Assembly: GCA_021521415.1 (NCBI GenBank)
Contig: JAIQDT010001944.1
Coordinates: forward strand, 310,001-374,000
Length of the DNA: 64,000 nucleotides
Reading direction: 5' to 3'
DNA from: Bidens hawaiensis
Taxonomy: Eukaryota; Streptophyta; Magnoliopsida; Asterales; Asteraceae
Shown here: positions 36,637-48,289 of the stretch, piece after piece
Numbering within the stretch: position 1 is the stretch's first letter
Layout of the letters: each line of letters starts with the position of its first letter
Position numbers and translations under genes: made by a program
Notes under the pieces: model-generated
What the model saw: only the letters and a program-made list of their open reading frames with translations
What the model was told of the DNA's origin: nothing
Database searches by the model: none

Positions 36637-36922
36637 TGATATAAAGTAAAATCAATGGTACTTGCAGAGTTTAGCCAAAAGCTTACTTCATTAGAATGCC
36701 AAATATGCTAAAATACACCATAAACAAAGTAACGGTACATAACTAAAAGGAGATAAAAACGAAAACAAACAAATTGAAAAATGAAAAAACAACTTTGAAC
36801 TAGAAACTTGTAAGACTTGGTAACCCACGTAGACTTTGTAAACCCACGTGCATGCTTTTATTCTTCATCTCATGTAGACCTCACACGTGCATCAAACCAA
36901 CTACTCCAAATAACCTCCAACA
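36637..36922 (-). repeat. 5' LTR of the copia element
   Basis: 286 bp. On the minus strand it is followed directly by the primer-binding site TTGGTATTAGAGC (36635-36623), complementary to a tRNA-Met 3' end with one change from the usual form, and then by gag. Confidence 0.9.
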
Positions 36923-37640
36923 AGGCGATCATGATGTTGACAAAACTAGTTCCGAGAGTGAAATGAAAAACAAGTTGACGGCCGCGGGTTTTACAAAATT
37001 ACGCCTGTTTTCCTGATCTGTCACACGCAATCACACACCCCTCGTCATCCTCATCATCTCTACCTGCTCACGGGTTTAAAGAAAAATATATCCTTGGTCG
37101 AATGACGGGTAAAGGCGTGTATGGGGCCGTACATATGTGTACTGAAAGAGAGACAGACAACATTTTTGCTACTAAAACAATATCAATGGAGTATCTGAAT
37201 GAAACTGATTATGACAATGTGATTAGTGAGAGGGATATTATGTATCGGTTGCCATTACATCCCAATATTGTGTCTTTGAGGGACACATTTGAAGACACAA
37301 AAGAGTTTCATCTAGTGATGGACTTATGTGCCGGTGGCCAATTGTTAGAACATATTTAACAAAAGACTCGGTATGCAGACCGTGAGGCTGTACGTGTGAT
37401 GTGTGACATTGCCGAAGGGCTTAAGGTACGTAAATTTATCACCATTTAAAGAACATAAAACATAATTGGTAATACTCAAGCTACTAGATTATGTTTCTCA
37501 TTTTTGTAAATATGATTAGCCAGTTTGTTGTTTTTTTGATCTTGGTAAATTACTAAATTTGGTACTTTAATATTAATTTTAAATTAATTATTATTTGTTT
37601 ATTTTTTCATTTTTTTGGGTGTTTACTTTTAACCATTATG

Positions 37641-37712
<72 letters not shown>

Positions 37713-38168
37713 TATAATTGTTGAAGTAACCTTTAAGTTATAATTATCAAAATAATTAAATCCTTGAAGTAATTGTATGCATGTTAATTCATTTTTTAAG
37801 TTATATTACACGTTGTTTCTTTAACACGTACAACTCTTCATTAATAGTGAAACTTGTCATAGTTTATGTGTCATTTCTTTGGTTTATTAACTTTAACATA
37901 TTCAATAACTAATTACTTATTTTCTTACACTAGATCTGGCACAGTAACGGTGTTATGCATTGGGATTTAAAATCGGAAAACATCATGTACGTAGACGATA
38001 AAGAGACCTCACCTTTAAAGATCATTGACTTTGGGTTGTCGATCATTTTCACACCGGGTAATTAGAGACAATCAACTAAGTTATATGTTTGGTTCATTTA
38101 ATTAGATAGTAAGTGTGCATGTGTGGTTTTTATTAAACTTTAGGTCAAATATTCTATAACGAGCCTAA

Positions 38169-38898
<730 letters not shown>

Positions 38899-39895
38899 TT
38901 CATTAAACTTTCAAGTTATATTTGTGTTTAATGAGGTTTTAATTAAACTAATTATTAACCTTATAACGTCTTATTTATAATACAGATACTACTCGAGGAC
39001 TTAAGAGAGCAATCCGTAAAGGCAATGCAAATTTTAAAAGGGAACCATGGCCTAATATATCCGATAAAGCAATAGATCTTCCTACGAAGATGCTTCATCC
39101 AGACCCTGCTACTCGCCCTACCGCTGAAGGCGTTTTAGGAAAACATTTGTTCCTGAAATTAACCATTTGTTCCTGAAATTAACCATTTCTAATACTCAGT
39201 ATATATTAATAAATATATTATAACTTGGATTGTTGATTGCTTTGTCAGATCATCCATGGATAAAGAATGCCTAAGAGATGAATATCATGATGATTCAAGA
39301 TCGATGTTCCAACGAGTATGACTATATGAGCTAGAGAGATGAAACACGTAAAAAAGTAGTTAAACAACATATTCAAATGAAACGCGGTTAATTGCTTTTT
39401 GCTAGGTTAATTTTCAATGTTCGTTGATTTTTGTTAGGTTGTTTTCCTTTTCTTTTTCGAAAGTACTTATATTTATTGTGTGTTTCAACTAGACGTGCAC
39501 AATTCGGGTTCACCTTGAAAACCCGAACCGGTTCGGAACCGGTTTTTTTCACCCCGGGTACAAAATGACACCGGTTCCAGTCAGGAACCGGTTCGGTTCC
39601 CGACCCGAACCGATGCCCAGAAATGCAAACTTTTAGGAACCGGGTAGGGTGGAACCGGAACCGGTTTTTACGTAAAAACCGGTTCCACCGGTTTTTTTTG
39701 AAATTTAAACATTATAGCCGTTAGGAACCGGTTCCAACGGCTATATAGCCGTTTTTGACCGTTGGAACCGGTTTTTTAACTATAAATAGGTTATCTTCTT
39801 TCTATAAATAGCAAGGTTTGTTTGTGTACTTGTTAAACCACTCCCAAAACTATAAAACACACTCCAAACCACAATTAACCTTAAACCGACAACAA

Positions 39896-40147
39896 ATGGC
39901 AACCAATGATGACGTTGTTATGGTGATCGAAACAACAAGATGCCCCGATGTTTGGGTTCATTACGATTTGTGTCTCATGACCGACTCACATGAGTTGGCA
40001 CGTTGCAAATATTGCTCGAAGTTTCTTAAAGCAGCGTCCAACTCGACATTACGAAAACATACGAATAAGTATTGTCGAGAGAAAAGAAGATTGGAAGCTA
40101 AAAAAACGGAAGTGGGAGAGTCGTCCGGCTCTACAACCCAAAAATAA
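39896..40147 (+). CDS. small BED-type zinc-finger protein inside the hAT element
   Basis: 83-aa protein, start ATG 39896 (ACAAATGG context). TATAAATA boxes lie at 39781-39788 and 39803-39810, about 90-115 bases upstream. The protein is essentially one BED zinc finger: Trp-containing N-part, Cys-x2-Cys (RCKYC), then NSTLRKH with the final His and Cys ligands, followed by a basic tail. The finger matches the N-terminal finger of the transposase on the opposite strand, including SNSTLRKH. It could bind the same subterminal sites without a catalytic domain and so act as a repressor or accessory factor; that is inference. It may instead be a truncated transposase copy. Confidence 0.7.
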   Translation: MATNDDVVMVIETTRCPDVWVHYDLCLMTDSHELARCKYCSKFLKAASNSTLRKHTNKYCREKRRLEAKKTEVGESSGSTTQK

Positions 40148-40380
40148 GTATTCCCGGATTAAAACGACGGACTTTGTTTTTTATGTTTTAGTTGTTATGT
40201 TTAGTATCGTTTATGTTTTAATAATGTTTGTAATAGTTATTTTTTAGATGAATAAAATGTTCGTCGTTATTAAAAAAGTAACAAACAATTAATCATGAGT
40301 AACAAAAGTAATTATAATAAAACAAATCAAAACTAAATATTAGTTGAACAAGTTACAAATAATTTTACCAAAACAAATAA
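40148..40380. other. convergent 3' region of the two hAT genes
   Basis: AT-rich, with AATAAA at about 40251 after the small BED gene. No other feature is seen. Confidence 0.5.
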
Positions 40381-42474
40381 TTACAACTCTTCTTCGTCTT
40401 CATTCTCGTCTTCACCCTCGTCTTCGTTATCGGAAGAAACCCCGTCCTCCGCTTCCTCATCATGAATATGACGCTCTATTGGTATTTCGTCTTCAAAGTT
40501 CGCCTTGTGTTGTACACGATCAACCGCATTCAAATGGTCCTTTAGGCAAATGCAAACCTCTAGAGACTCGGGAGTTAGTTTTGTTCTTCGTATAGATAAC
40601 ACCCTCCCACTAAGAGAAAAAACCGATTCGGAAGCAACCGTTGAGGCTTGTACGGCAAGCAAATCACGAGCCATGGCGGATAGAATGGGAAATTCGTTTT
40701 GTTTACCTTTCCACCAAGCCAACAAATCAATATTGCGAATTTCGTCGACCGTTGCGCCCTCAACATAGTTTGCTCCACTATATCGACCAAGTTCGCTACT
40801 TGGTGTGTTTCCTCTTTGCCTCTTAGATGCCGATTCACGAATCCCATTCATCAAGTTTATAAGTGGGTCATTGCACGGCCTACCAGTTGTTTTTTTCACA
40901 AAAGACGATCTCGTGCTTGGACCATACATTTGAAAATAATGGTCATAAAGGTCTTGAAGGTTTTTGTTGAACTTGTCCTTCGCTTCCGTCGACAACTTCG
41001 GGTCAATCTCGTGCATACCTAAGTTGTCGAATATTTCCTCAATCGTTGTTTCAACCCCATTAACATTCCAATAGGGGTTTAATGCAGCGGCACAAGTAAA
41101 GACCGGCGGTATGATTTCAAAATATTTTATGAACTTTTCTTTCATCACCGCAACAATATTTTCGAAGAGTTTGTTCTTCTCCGCAAAGCTTTTAAAAACA
41201 CAAGACATATAGTACAATTCTTGCAAAACCCAACAACTAGTAGGGTAATAGACTCCCGATAATTTTGTTGTTGACTTTTTGAACACATCAAGATACTCCA
41301 ACAAATAACCGACTTGGACCCAAACACTTTCCGGAAACATATCGACCTCGCGTTCTTCAACAAGATTGTTATGAAAAGCTTGTAAAGTTTGGCGTTGGGC
41401 AAAAGCACACTTTAACATATGACAAGTTGAGTTCCAACGGGTTGGAACGTCCCAATTCGGCCCCAAATACTTTCTTTCAACCGACTTGCAATAGTTCTTA
41501 TATTCAAGATGTCTTCTTTTACCACTTTTGAAGACATCTTGTAACATAAGTCTAAAGTATTTTAAATCATCACAAATGTGTTCATTGTCAAGACCTATTT
41601 GGACAACCAAGTTGATGATATGTGCAACACATCGGACATGAAAAAAATCCCCGAAACAAGGTGGTGAATATTTAATGATAAATTTTTCAGCCGCCTTAGT
41701 ATTGTTTGAAGCGTTGTCAAACGAAATCGAAAATATTTTATTTCTCAAGTTGTAAGTCGTTATAACTTCATCAAGTAATTCAAACAATTTTTCGGCGGTA
41801 TGTGGGAACGGGAAGTTTTCAAAAGCGATGGTGCGTTTCATCAATTGCCATGTCACCGGATCAACCCAATGAGCGGTGACACATATGTATGATTCGGGCA
41901 ACCCGTGTGGTGCCGACCAAACATCGGTAGTTAAACTAACCATGGCTTCTAAAGAATGAAAAGACTCGATTAACTCTTTTTTAGCACACTCCCACAACCT
42001 GATACAATGACGTCTTAAGGTAGTACGACTTACATGTGTGTATCTCGGTTGTAGAGTTTCGCGAATCAACGACGTCAACTCCGGGTCATCAAAGTGGTTA
42101 AACGGCAAACCTCGTTGAATAACGAACTTTGCCATTCTATCTTGAACTTGAGTCGTGTTGTAACGAAATAGTGTACCATCTTTACCCAAGTCAATTTGAT
42201 CGGTCGCGCCAATCCCTTTCAACGCCTTGCAATATGGCTTCTCGATGTGCTTTCTCAAAGTAGAGTTGGAATCGTGCTTTAATATTGAACCACATAGTTT
42301 GCAACGAGCCTTTTGATAACCTTCGTCATCCACAATCAAATCCCAATTCTTCCATATGTCTTGGTTGCGGTTATGGTTGACTACCGTAACAACCCTTGGG
42401 TCCTCCGTAACAGGAACGGGGGCAACAAAAACACTCTTCTTAGCCTTGTTGTTAGTTTTTTTGATGGGTGCCAT
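40381..42474 (-). CDS. hAT-family transposase
   Basis: 697-aa transposase. The start at 42474 is chosen because MAPIKKTNNK opens a basic N-terminus and the upstream 34 in-frame codons look like leader. A BED zinc finger covers residues 40-85 (Cys58, Cys61, His76, Cys82). RNase H-fold catalytic residues are likely Asp184 (LTTDVWSA), Asp253 (SFDNASNN) and Glu616 (TVASESVFS). The C-terminal hAT dimerisation block runs at about 585-640 (LLAWWKGKQ to LTPESLEVCICLKDHL). The tail is strongly acidic (final 30 residues). The frame is uninterrupted and of normal family length. It cuts and reinserts the element in the nucleus. A TATA-like stretch lies at about 42575-42585 (minus). Confidence 0.93.
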   Translation of the reverse strand: MAPIKKTNNKAKKSVFVAPVPVTEDPRVVTVVNHNRNQDIWKNWDLIVDDEGYQKARCKLCGSILKHDSNSTLRKHIEKPYCKALKGIGATDQIDLGKDGTLFRYNTTQVQDRMAKFVIQRGLPFNHFDDPELTSLIRETLQPRYTHVSRTTLRRHCIRLWECAKKELIESFHSLEAMVSLTTDVWSAPHGLPESYICVTAHWVDPVTWQLMKRTIAFENFPFPHTAEKLFELLDEVITTYNLRNKIFSISFDNASNNTKAAEKFIIKYSPPCFGDFFHVRCVAHIINLVVQIGLDNEHICDDLKYFRLMLQDVFKSGKRRHLEYKNYCKSVERKYLGPNWDVPTRWNSTCHMLKCAFAQRQTLQAFHNNLVEEREVDMFPESVWVQVGYLLEYLDVFKKSTTKLSGVYYPTSCWVLQELYYMSCVFKSFAEKNKLFENIVAVMKEKFIKYFEIIPPVFTCAAALNPYWNVNGVETTIEEIFDNLGMHEIDPKLSTEAKDKFNKNLQDLYDHYFQMYGPSTRSSFVKKTTGRPCNDPLINLMNGIRESASKRQRGNTPSSELGRYSGANYVEGATVDEIRNIDLLAWWKGKQNEFPILSAMARDLLAVQASTVASESVFSLSGRVLSIRRTKLTPESLEVCICLKDHLNAVDRVQHKANFEDEIPIERHIHDEEAEDGVSSDNEDEGEDENEDEEEL

Positions 42475-43142
42475 AATAATATTTAGTTGGATGGTCGGGT
42501 AAAGGAACGGGTTTGCTAAAGGAGTAGTATTGTAGTTTGTTTTTGAGTTTGGTGGTGAAACAAGTAATGGAAACAAGTTATATATAGGTTTGGCCCAAAA
42601 ACCGGTTCAACGGCTATATTACCATTGGAACCGGTTCCAACGGATCTATTGTCTCAAAAACCGGTTCCAACGGCTATATTACCGTTGGAACCGGTTCCAA
42701 CGGCTAATTGGTGTCTAAAAAAACCAGTTCCAACGGCTATATTACCGTTGGAACCGGTTCCAACGGCTAGTTTGACTTTTGTTTGACCCTTCAAAAAAAC
42801 CCGTCGGAACCGGTTATTCCGGGTACGAACCAAACCGGTTCCAATTAAGAACCGGGTAGGAACCAGGTTGGAACTGGTACTGACATACAAATAGGAGAAC
42901 CGGGTACGATTTTCGGGTACAAAAATACCCAAACCGGGTATTGTTCCAACCGGGTTGGAACTGGAACCGGTTCCGGTTCAGTTCCACCAGTTAGGTTCCG
43001 GAACCGGTTTTTTTGTGCACGTCTAGTTTCAACACCTTATGATTCAAATATAGTTGATATATGTAAGAGATTTGAGCATCATTGATACCGAGCACTACGA
43101 AAAATGAAACTGGTATATGTTGTCTTATTATTTTCAATTGAT

Positions 43143-43689
43143 ATATTAGTTTTTATTAATCCCAATTATTTTTTTTTGTCATTGTCGGTCCTAACTAACG
43201 AATTTGCTGCTGACGGTCCCAACTTTGGTTCTAACGGTCCGCGACTAACAAAATCTTAACACCGTTAGTTGCAGGTCGCTGGAAAAACGTTTTTTGCCAG
43301 AAAACTCAACATTTTCGTCCCAAACATCTTGGTAACTTCGTATCGAACCCTTATGAACCATTTTTTTTGTAAAAGCCCCAATAATTGAGGTCGTCGGAAC
43401 CCCAGAACCACTGTCGGAATCAGTTTATGTTGCTCAAGTGGTGGTGCTTGGTTGGCGGTAAGTCCATTGGTGGTTGTGGCGGTGTTCGAGTGGTGTTTTT
43501 GGGCAAAAAATGTGACTTTTCTGGCCAAAAACGTTTTTCCAACGACCTGCAACTAACGGCGTTAGGATTCTGTTAGTCGCGAACTGTTAGAAACAAATAT
43601 GTTAGAAGTTGGGACCGTTAGCAGCCAATTCGTTAGTTGGGACCGGTAGTGATCAAAAGACGATAGTTTGGATTAATAAAAACCAATAT
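43143..43689. mobile_element. second copy of the Mutator-like MITE
   Basis: It shares both arms with 38314-38898 (for example GTCCTAACTAACGAA and CAATTCGTTAGTTGGGACC). Ends are ATATTAGTTTTTATT and AATAAAAACCAATAT. It is about 547 bp, diverged, and non-coding. The hAT element lies between the two copies. Confidence 0.6.
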
Positions 43690-43739
43690 ACATTTTCAAT
43701 AATATATATATAATATATATAACGAAAACCCAAAAATCA

Positions 43740-45490
43740 TAGGTTTCGCGATGTGGTCACTCCCCCTTTTTATGGAGTCACCAGATTTGCTTGATTTTTA
43801 AATGGAGGCTTCTCATGCATTTGACCCGAATTCACGGGTATGGGTCTTACCAAACTCATATATTCCTTAAACGGGTTATAACATCTCATTAAATTAAAAA
43901 CTAATCTCACTAAATTATTGATGTGAAAATCCTATAAAATAGGATATACTAAAAATTAATATATGATTTATTTAAAAAATATATATATATAATTTATAAT
44001 TAAAAACCGATTTTTAGTAAAAAAAATAAACGGGTCTTGGGTCTCATCATACCCATATAGGTTTTAAACTTGGTTATAACATCTCATTTTATTTGTGAAA
44101 CAAATTATCATCAAACCATAAGTATATTATTAACTTTCATACAATAAAAAAATAAAAATTCAAAAAATAAATAAATATTAAAAACAAATAATATAATGCA
44201 ACCTCTGTAATACGGGGGATAAAAACTAGTATATATATATGTATATATATATAACATATTGCATACATACGTACCTAGCTCCGTTTTAAATGTGTGATAA
44301 GTAGCGCTTAACATCACTCATAAAAAATCCTAGGTGTCACGATGTGGTCGCTCCCCCTTTTTTTGGAGTCACCATATTTGCTTGATTTTTAAATTGGAGG
44401 CTTCTCATGCATATGACCCGAATTCACGGGTATGGGTCTTACCAAACCCATATATTCCTTAAACGAGTTATAACATCTCATGAAATTAAAAACTAATCTC
44501 ACTAAATTATTGATGTGAAAATCCTATAAAATAGGATATACTAAAAGTTAATATATGATTTATTTAAAAAAAGTTATATATAATTAATAATTAAAAACCG
44601 ATTTATAGTAAAAAAATAAACGGGTCTTGGGTCTCATCATACCCATATAGCTTTTAAACCGGGTTATAACATCTCATTTATTTGTGAAACAAATTATCAT
44701 CAAACCATAAGTATATTATTAACTTTCATATAATAAAAAAAATAAAAATTCAAAAAATAAATAAATATTAAAAACAAATAATATAATGCAACCCCCGTAA
44801 TACGGGGGATAAAAACTAGTATATATATATATATAACATATTGCATACGTACGTACCTAGCTCCGTTTTAAATGTGTGATAAGTAGCGCTTAACATCACT
44901 CATAAAAAATCTTAGGTGTCGCGATGTGGTCGCTCCCCTTTTTTTGAGTCACCAGATTTGCTTGATTTTAAATGGAGGCTTCTCATGCATTTGACCCGAA
45001 TTCACGGGTATGGGTCTTACCAAACCCATATATTCCTTAAACGGGTTATAACATCTCATTAAATTAAAAATTAATCTCACTAAATTATTGATGTGAAAAT
45101 CCTATAAAATAGGATATACTAAAAATTAATATATGATTTATTTAAAAAAAAAGATATATATAATTTATAATTAAAAACCGATTTATAGTAAAAAAAATAA
45201 ACCGGTCTTGGGTCTCATCATACCCATATAGCTTTTAAACCGGGTTATAACATCTCATTTATTTGTAAAACAAATTATTATCAAACCATAAGTATATTAT
45301 TAACTTTCATACAATAAAAAAATAAAAATTCAAAAAATACATAAATATTAAAAATAAATAGTATAATGCAACCCCCGTAATACGGGGAATAAAAACTAGT
45401 GTGTATATATATATATAACATATTGCATACGTACGTACCTAGCTCCGTTTTAAATGTGTGATAAATAGCGCTTAACATCACTCATAAAAA
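43740..45490. repeat. three tandem units derived from a Helitron-like element
   Basis: Units begin at TAGGT(T/G)TC at 43740, 44331 and 44913 (periods 591 and 582 bp). Each contains a body ending in a short CCCCCGTAATACGGGGG hairpin, then AAAAACTAG followed by T. That is the Helitron 3' signature: a hairpin about 10 bases before CTRR, inserted before T. CTAG is at 44226, 44816 and 45396; the hairpin stem is perfect in unit 2 and mismatched in units 1 and 3. Each unit also carries the same 90-base flank after CTAG. Whole units therefore duplicated in tandem after insertion. Confidence 0.65.
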
Positions 45491-46300
45491 TGGTTTGCAT
45501 TACATCAAATAAAACTAGAATAAAGATATAAAGAAGTTGCAATTCAATTTATGTGTAACATATGCATGGTTATGAATGTTGTAAAAATCGCTAGTCGTAG
45601 TCGGGCGGTGGGGTGAGGACTATTGATTAATTGGGATTAATCAGAGCGGACTTTAATGTATAATTTTCAATTTTATATATACATACACACATTTTGGTCG
45701 AAAATAGGCTTGAATAACGTCGGAAACCACTAATTTTGGTCGGAATTTCACAGGAAACCACTGATTTTTGTCGGAATCTCGCCAAAAATCATCGATTTTG
45801 GCCGGATTTGACCATTTGACCGATTAATTGGCCGATTAGCCCAAAGTTAATCAGTAAAGTGGAGACTACCGACTAATCAGGAATTAATCAACACATAGTC
45901 CGGAGGTTTGCAACACTTGTTAAGGAAAGCAAACTAATTTGTTTAATGATTTTATGTATTCTCTTTTTTAATTCTGAATAGACGGGTGAAGAAAGTAATT
46001 GTTACATTTATTTTAAGATTAATCTATAATATATATATATATATATATACAAAACCTTTAGAAGCTATTTAGTTGCTCTCTACATTCTTTTAAGCCACCA
46101 AATTGTATTATTTGTATATGAAGACTTCTCACGCATTTAACTCGAATTCACGGGTATTGGTCTTACCAAACCCAGATAGTCCTTAAACAGGTTATAACAT
46201 CTCATTAAATTAGAAAATCATATCACCAAATATTTGATATGGAAATCCTATAAAATAAGGATATAATAAAAATTAATATATTATTTTAAAAAAATATATA
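45491..46300. other. mixed repeat DNA between Helitron-like copies
   Basis: At about 45595-45925 a block with inverted-looking ends (GGACTATTGATTAATT and AATTAATCAACACATAGTCC) and repeated GGTCGGAA words may be a non-autonomous DNA element. At 46110-46300 there is a diverged internal fragment of the neighbouring Helitron-like body. A (TA)n tract lies near 46030. No gene is seen. Confidence 0.4.
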
Positions 46301-46854
46301 TCTATAATATATATAAACGAAGACATAAAAATCCTACGTGTCGCGATTTGGTCGCTCCCCCTTTTTTTGGAGTCACCATATTTGCTTGATTTTTAAATGG
46401 AGGCTTCTCATGCATTTGACCCAAATTCATGGGTATGAGTCTTACCAAACCCATATATTCCTTAAACGGGTTATAACATCTCATTAAATTAAAAATTATT
46501 TTCACCAAATTATTTATGTAAAAATCCTATAAAATAGGATATAATAAAAAATAATATCTTATTTATTTTAAAAAAGATATATATATTATTTAAATTAAAA
46601 AACCAATTTGATAGTAAAAAAAATAAACGTGCCTTGGGTCTCATCACACTATAAGTATATTATTAACTTTCATAAATATTATTTATAATTAAAAAACCAA
46701 TTTCATAGTAAAAAAAATAAACGGGTCATGGGTCTCACCAAACCTATATAGCTTTTAAAACGGGTTATAACTTCTAGTTTATTTGTGAAATTCTTTCATC
46801 ATCAAATCTTAAATATATTATTAACTTCGTTATAACAAATAAAATTAAAATTCA

Positions 46855-46905
<51 letters not shown>

Positions 46906-46952
46906 AAACGGGCAGTATAAAACAACCCCGTAACACGAGGGATAAAAGCTAG
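46301..46952 (+). mobile_element. non-autonomous Helitron-like copy
   Basis: It starts TCTATAAT at 46301, preceded by A, and ends CTAG at 46949-46952, followed by T. This is the A/T target and TC...CTAG ends expected of Helitrons. It shares the GTGTCGCGAT and CACGGGTATG-type body with the tandem units. A partial internal duplication occurs at about 46595-46725 and a (TA)n tract at 46858-46901. The 3' hairpin (CCCCGTAACACGAGGG) is degraded. Confidence 0.55.
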
Positions 46953-46989
46953 TTTTATATATATCTAATATCTTGACAAATATTTCAAA

Positions 46990-47141
46990 ATATTATCATC
47001 ATCCTACTCAGTAAATCTCACAAATTGCAATGTTATGGTAGTTTTGCATCAAACCTTGGACATAAGACACATAACACTCAATCATTGGAACACATGCTGA
47101 TTGGTGCATGTACCTTTGTCTTTCGGTCATCAACGCCACAA
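46990..47141 (-). mobile_element. SINE copy with internal deletion
   Basis: On the minus strand it matches both ends of the SINE at 54540-54800: GTGGCGTTGAT at the start, ATGCACCAATCAGC, GTGTTATGTGTC, and a tail of TTTACTGAGTAGGATGATGA. The middle part (GCAGCCTCTCTATCCC-like) is missing. Confidence 0.6.
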
Positions 47142-47392
47142 TATCTATCAACATTTCTTTTATATTTATCTCTAGTTTTAATTTTTTATAAATACTAAAT
47201 GCGAATTATTACTCATTTCTATAAATATTGTGACTATATAAAATTAAAAAGTAATAATAAATAAGTTTTTATGATTGAGATTGTAGAGATAGACAATAAC
47301 ATATGGTAGGTTAAACAAAGTTTTAAGATAAATCTAGTAAGATCGTATTTTATTAAATTACATATATGGAGAGAGAAATTCTAACGTAAAAT

Positions 47393-47656
47393 TAGGGCTG
47401 GCAATTGGGTACCTGTTAAAAACACGATAAGACCTGTTAATAAAAAAGTGCGATATGCAATTTTTTTATTTTCTTAAATAATTGAAATTAGTAGGCTAGA
47501 CTCCCTCAATATCCCTTATTGGCAAACAAAACTTAAAATTGCCTTATAGTCATGACATATAAAGTAGTTAAATGAGTCGTATTCAAGTTTGATATTTGTG
47601 TTACGCGCGTCGCTTCTTACCTGTTAAACCTGTTAAGACACGAATTGCCAGCCCTA
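47393..47656. mobile_element. 264-bp hAT-type MITE
   Basis: The inverted ends TAGGGCTGGCAATT and AATTGCCAGCCCTA are perfect. They are flanked by the perfect 8-bp duplication CGTAAAAT (47385-47392 and 47657-47664). It has no coding capacity. The ends differ from the hAT element at 39490, so a different transposase must mobilise it. Confidence 0.88.
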
Positions 47657-47664
47657 CGTAAAAT

Positions 47665-48289
47665 GCTCAAAATAGAAGTCGTGACCTGGTATACTTTTCG
47701 TTTTACTTTTATTCATAATGAAAGTTTTGTGTTCTAAAGTTCGGCCACAATTTTTTTTTAATTAACTTTAAAGCTCGGGTTACCTAAACTAAAGGTCTGT
47801 AGCGTTTTTGTATGGGTAGCAAAAAAACTCGTGCTCAATGGGTATACCCGAAACTTGCAATATCGGGGATGTGTATACTCGAATCTCGATGGTTATTGAA
47901 TTATGTATGAGATTAGTTTTAGGCGATACCCGACTAGATTACCCGTACCTGAATCATAAAACCAAATACTTTTTTATTTTCTCTTAACCCTTCTCTATTC
48001 TAACCATACTTCCTTATATTAAGTTCATTAATTATACCGAAAAAACAAAAACAAACAAACAAAAAGGAAAAAAAATCTTTTATATGTATTCAATGATATT
48101 ATTTACAATTTATAATAATATTATTTATTTATAATAACGCTTATACATATGATTTAATTTGTAATGGTTGTTGATATATAAATAAAAAGTGTACAACAAA
48201 TATTATAATTGAAAATAAATTGTATATGGAAATTCTAACTGATTTTTTTAACAAACTAACAAGTATGTCCAATATCCGATGGATAATAA
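47665..48289. other. intergenic, nothing recognised
   Basis: AT-rich DNA with short frames only and no promoter-gene arrangement. Confidence 0.4.

Larger units (their letters stand above)
30388..36922 (-). mobile_element. Ty1/copia retrotransposon inserted in the kinase exon
   Basis: Two 286-bp LTRs in direct repeat (30388-30673 and 36637-36922) flank a minus-strand gag-pol. On the minus strand the LTR runs from TGTTGGAGG to TATATCA. Host flanks are AGGCA on the left and AGGCG on the right, a 5-bp target duplication with one mismatch, both inside codons for the same kinase exon. The LTRs differ at only a few positions, so the insertion is fairly young. The coding region has stops, and a later Athila-type solo LTR (32618-34542) splits it between integrase and reverse transcriptase. 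Confidence 0.92.
39490..43025. mobile_element. hAT DNA transposon, apparently intact
   Basis: The element is bounded by the perfect 8-bp target duplication GTTTCAAC (39482-39489 and 43026-43033) and the inverted ends TAGACGTGCAC and GTGCACGTCTA. Length is 3536 bp. Subterminal DNA on both sides (39520-39775 and 42600-43015) is packed with AACCGGTT or GGAACCGG words, the probable transposase-binding sites. It carries a full-length transposase gene on the minus strand and a small BED-finger gene on the plus strand, which converge at about 40150-40380. Nothing visible prevents it from being autonomous. Confidence 0.93.

Noticed and set aside
42475..42576. Longer start for the transposase
   Set aside because: The extra 34 codons are low-complexity leader lacking features. 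MAPIKKTNNK at 42474 is the better start.
42654..42932. Minus-strand frame with repeated VGTGSNGNIAVGTGF-like units
   Set aside because: It translates the AACCGG-rich subterminal repeats of the hAT element and is not a protein gene.
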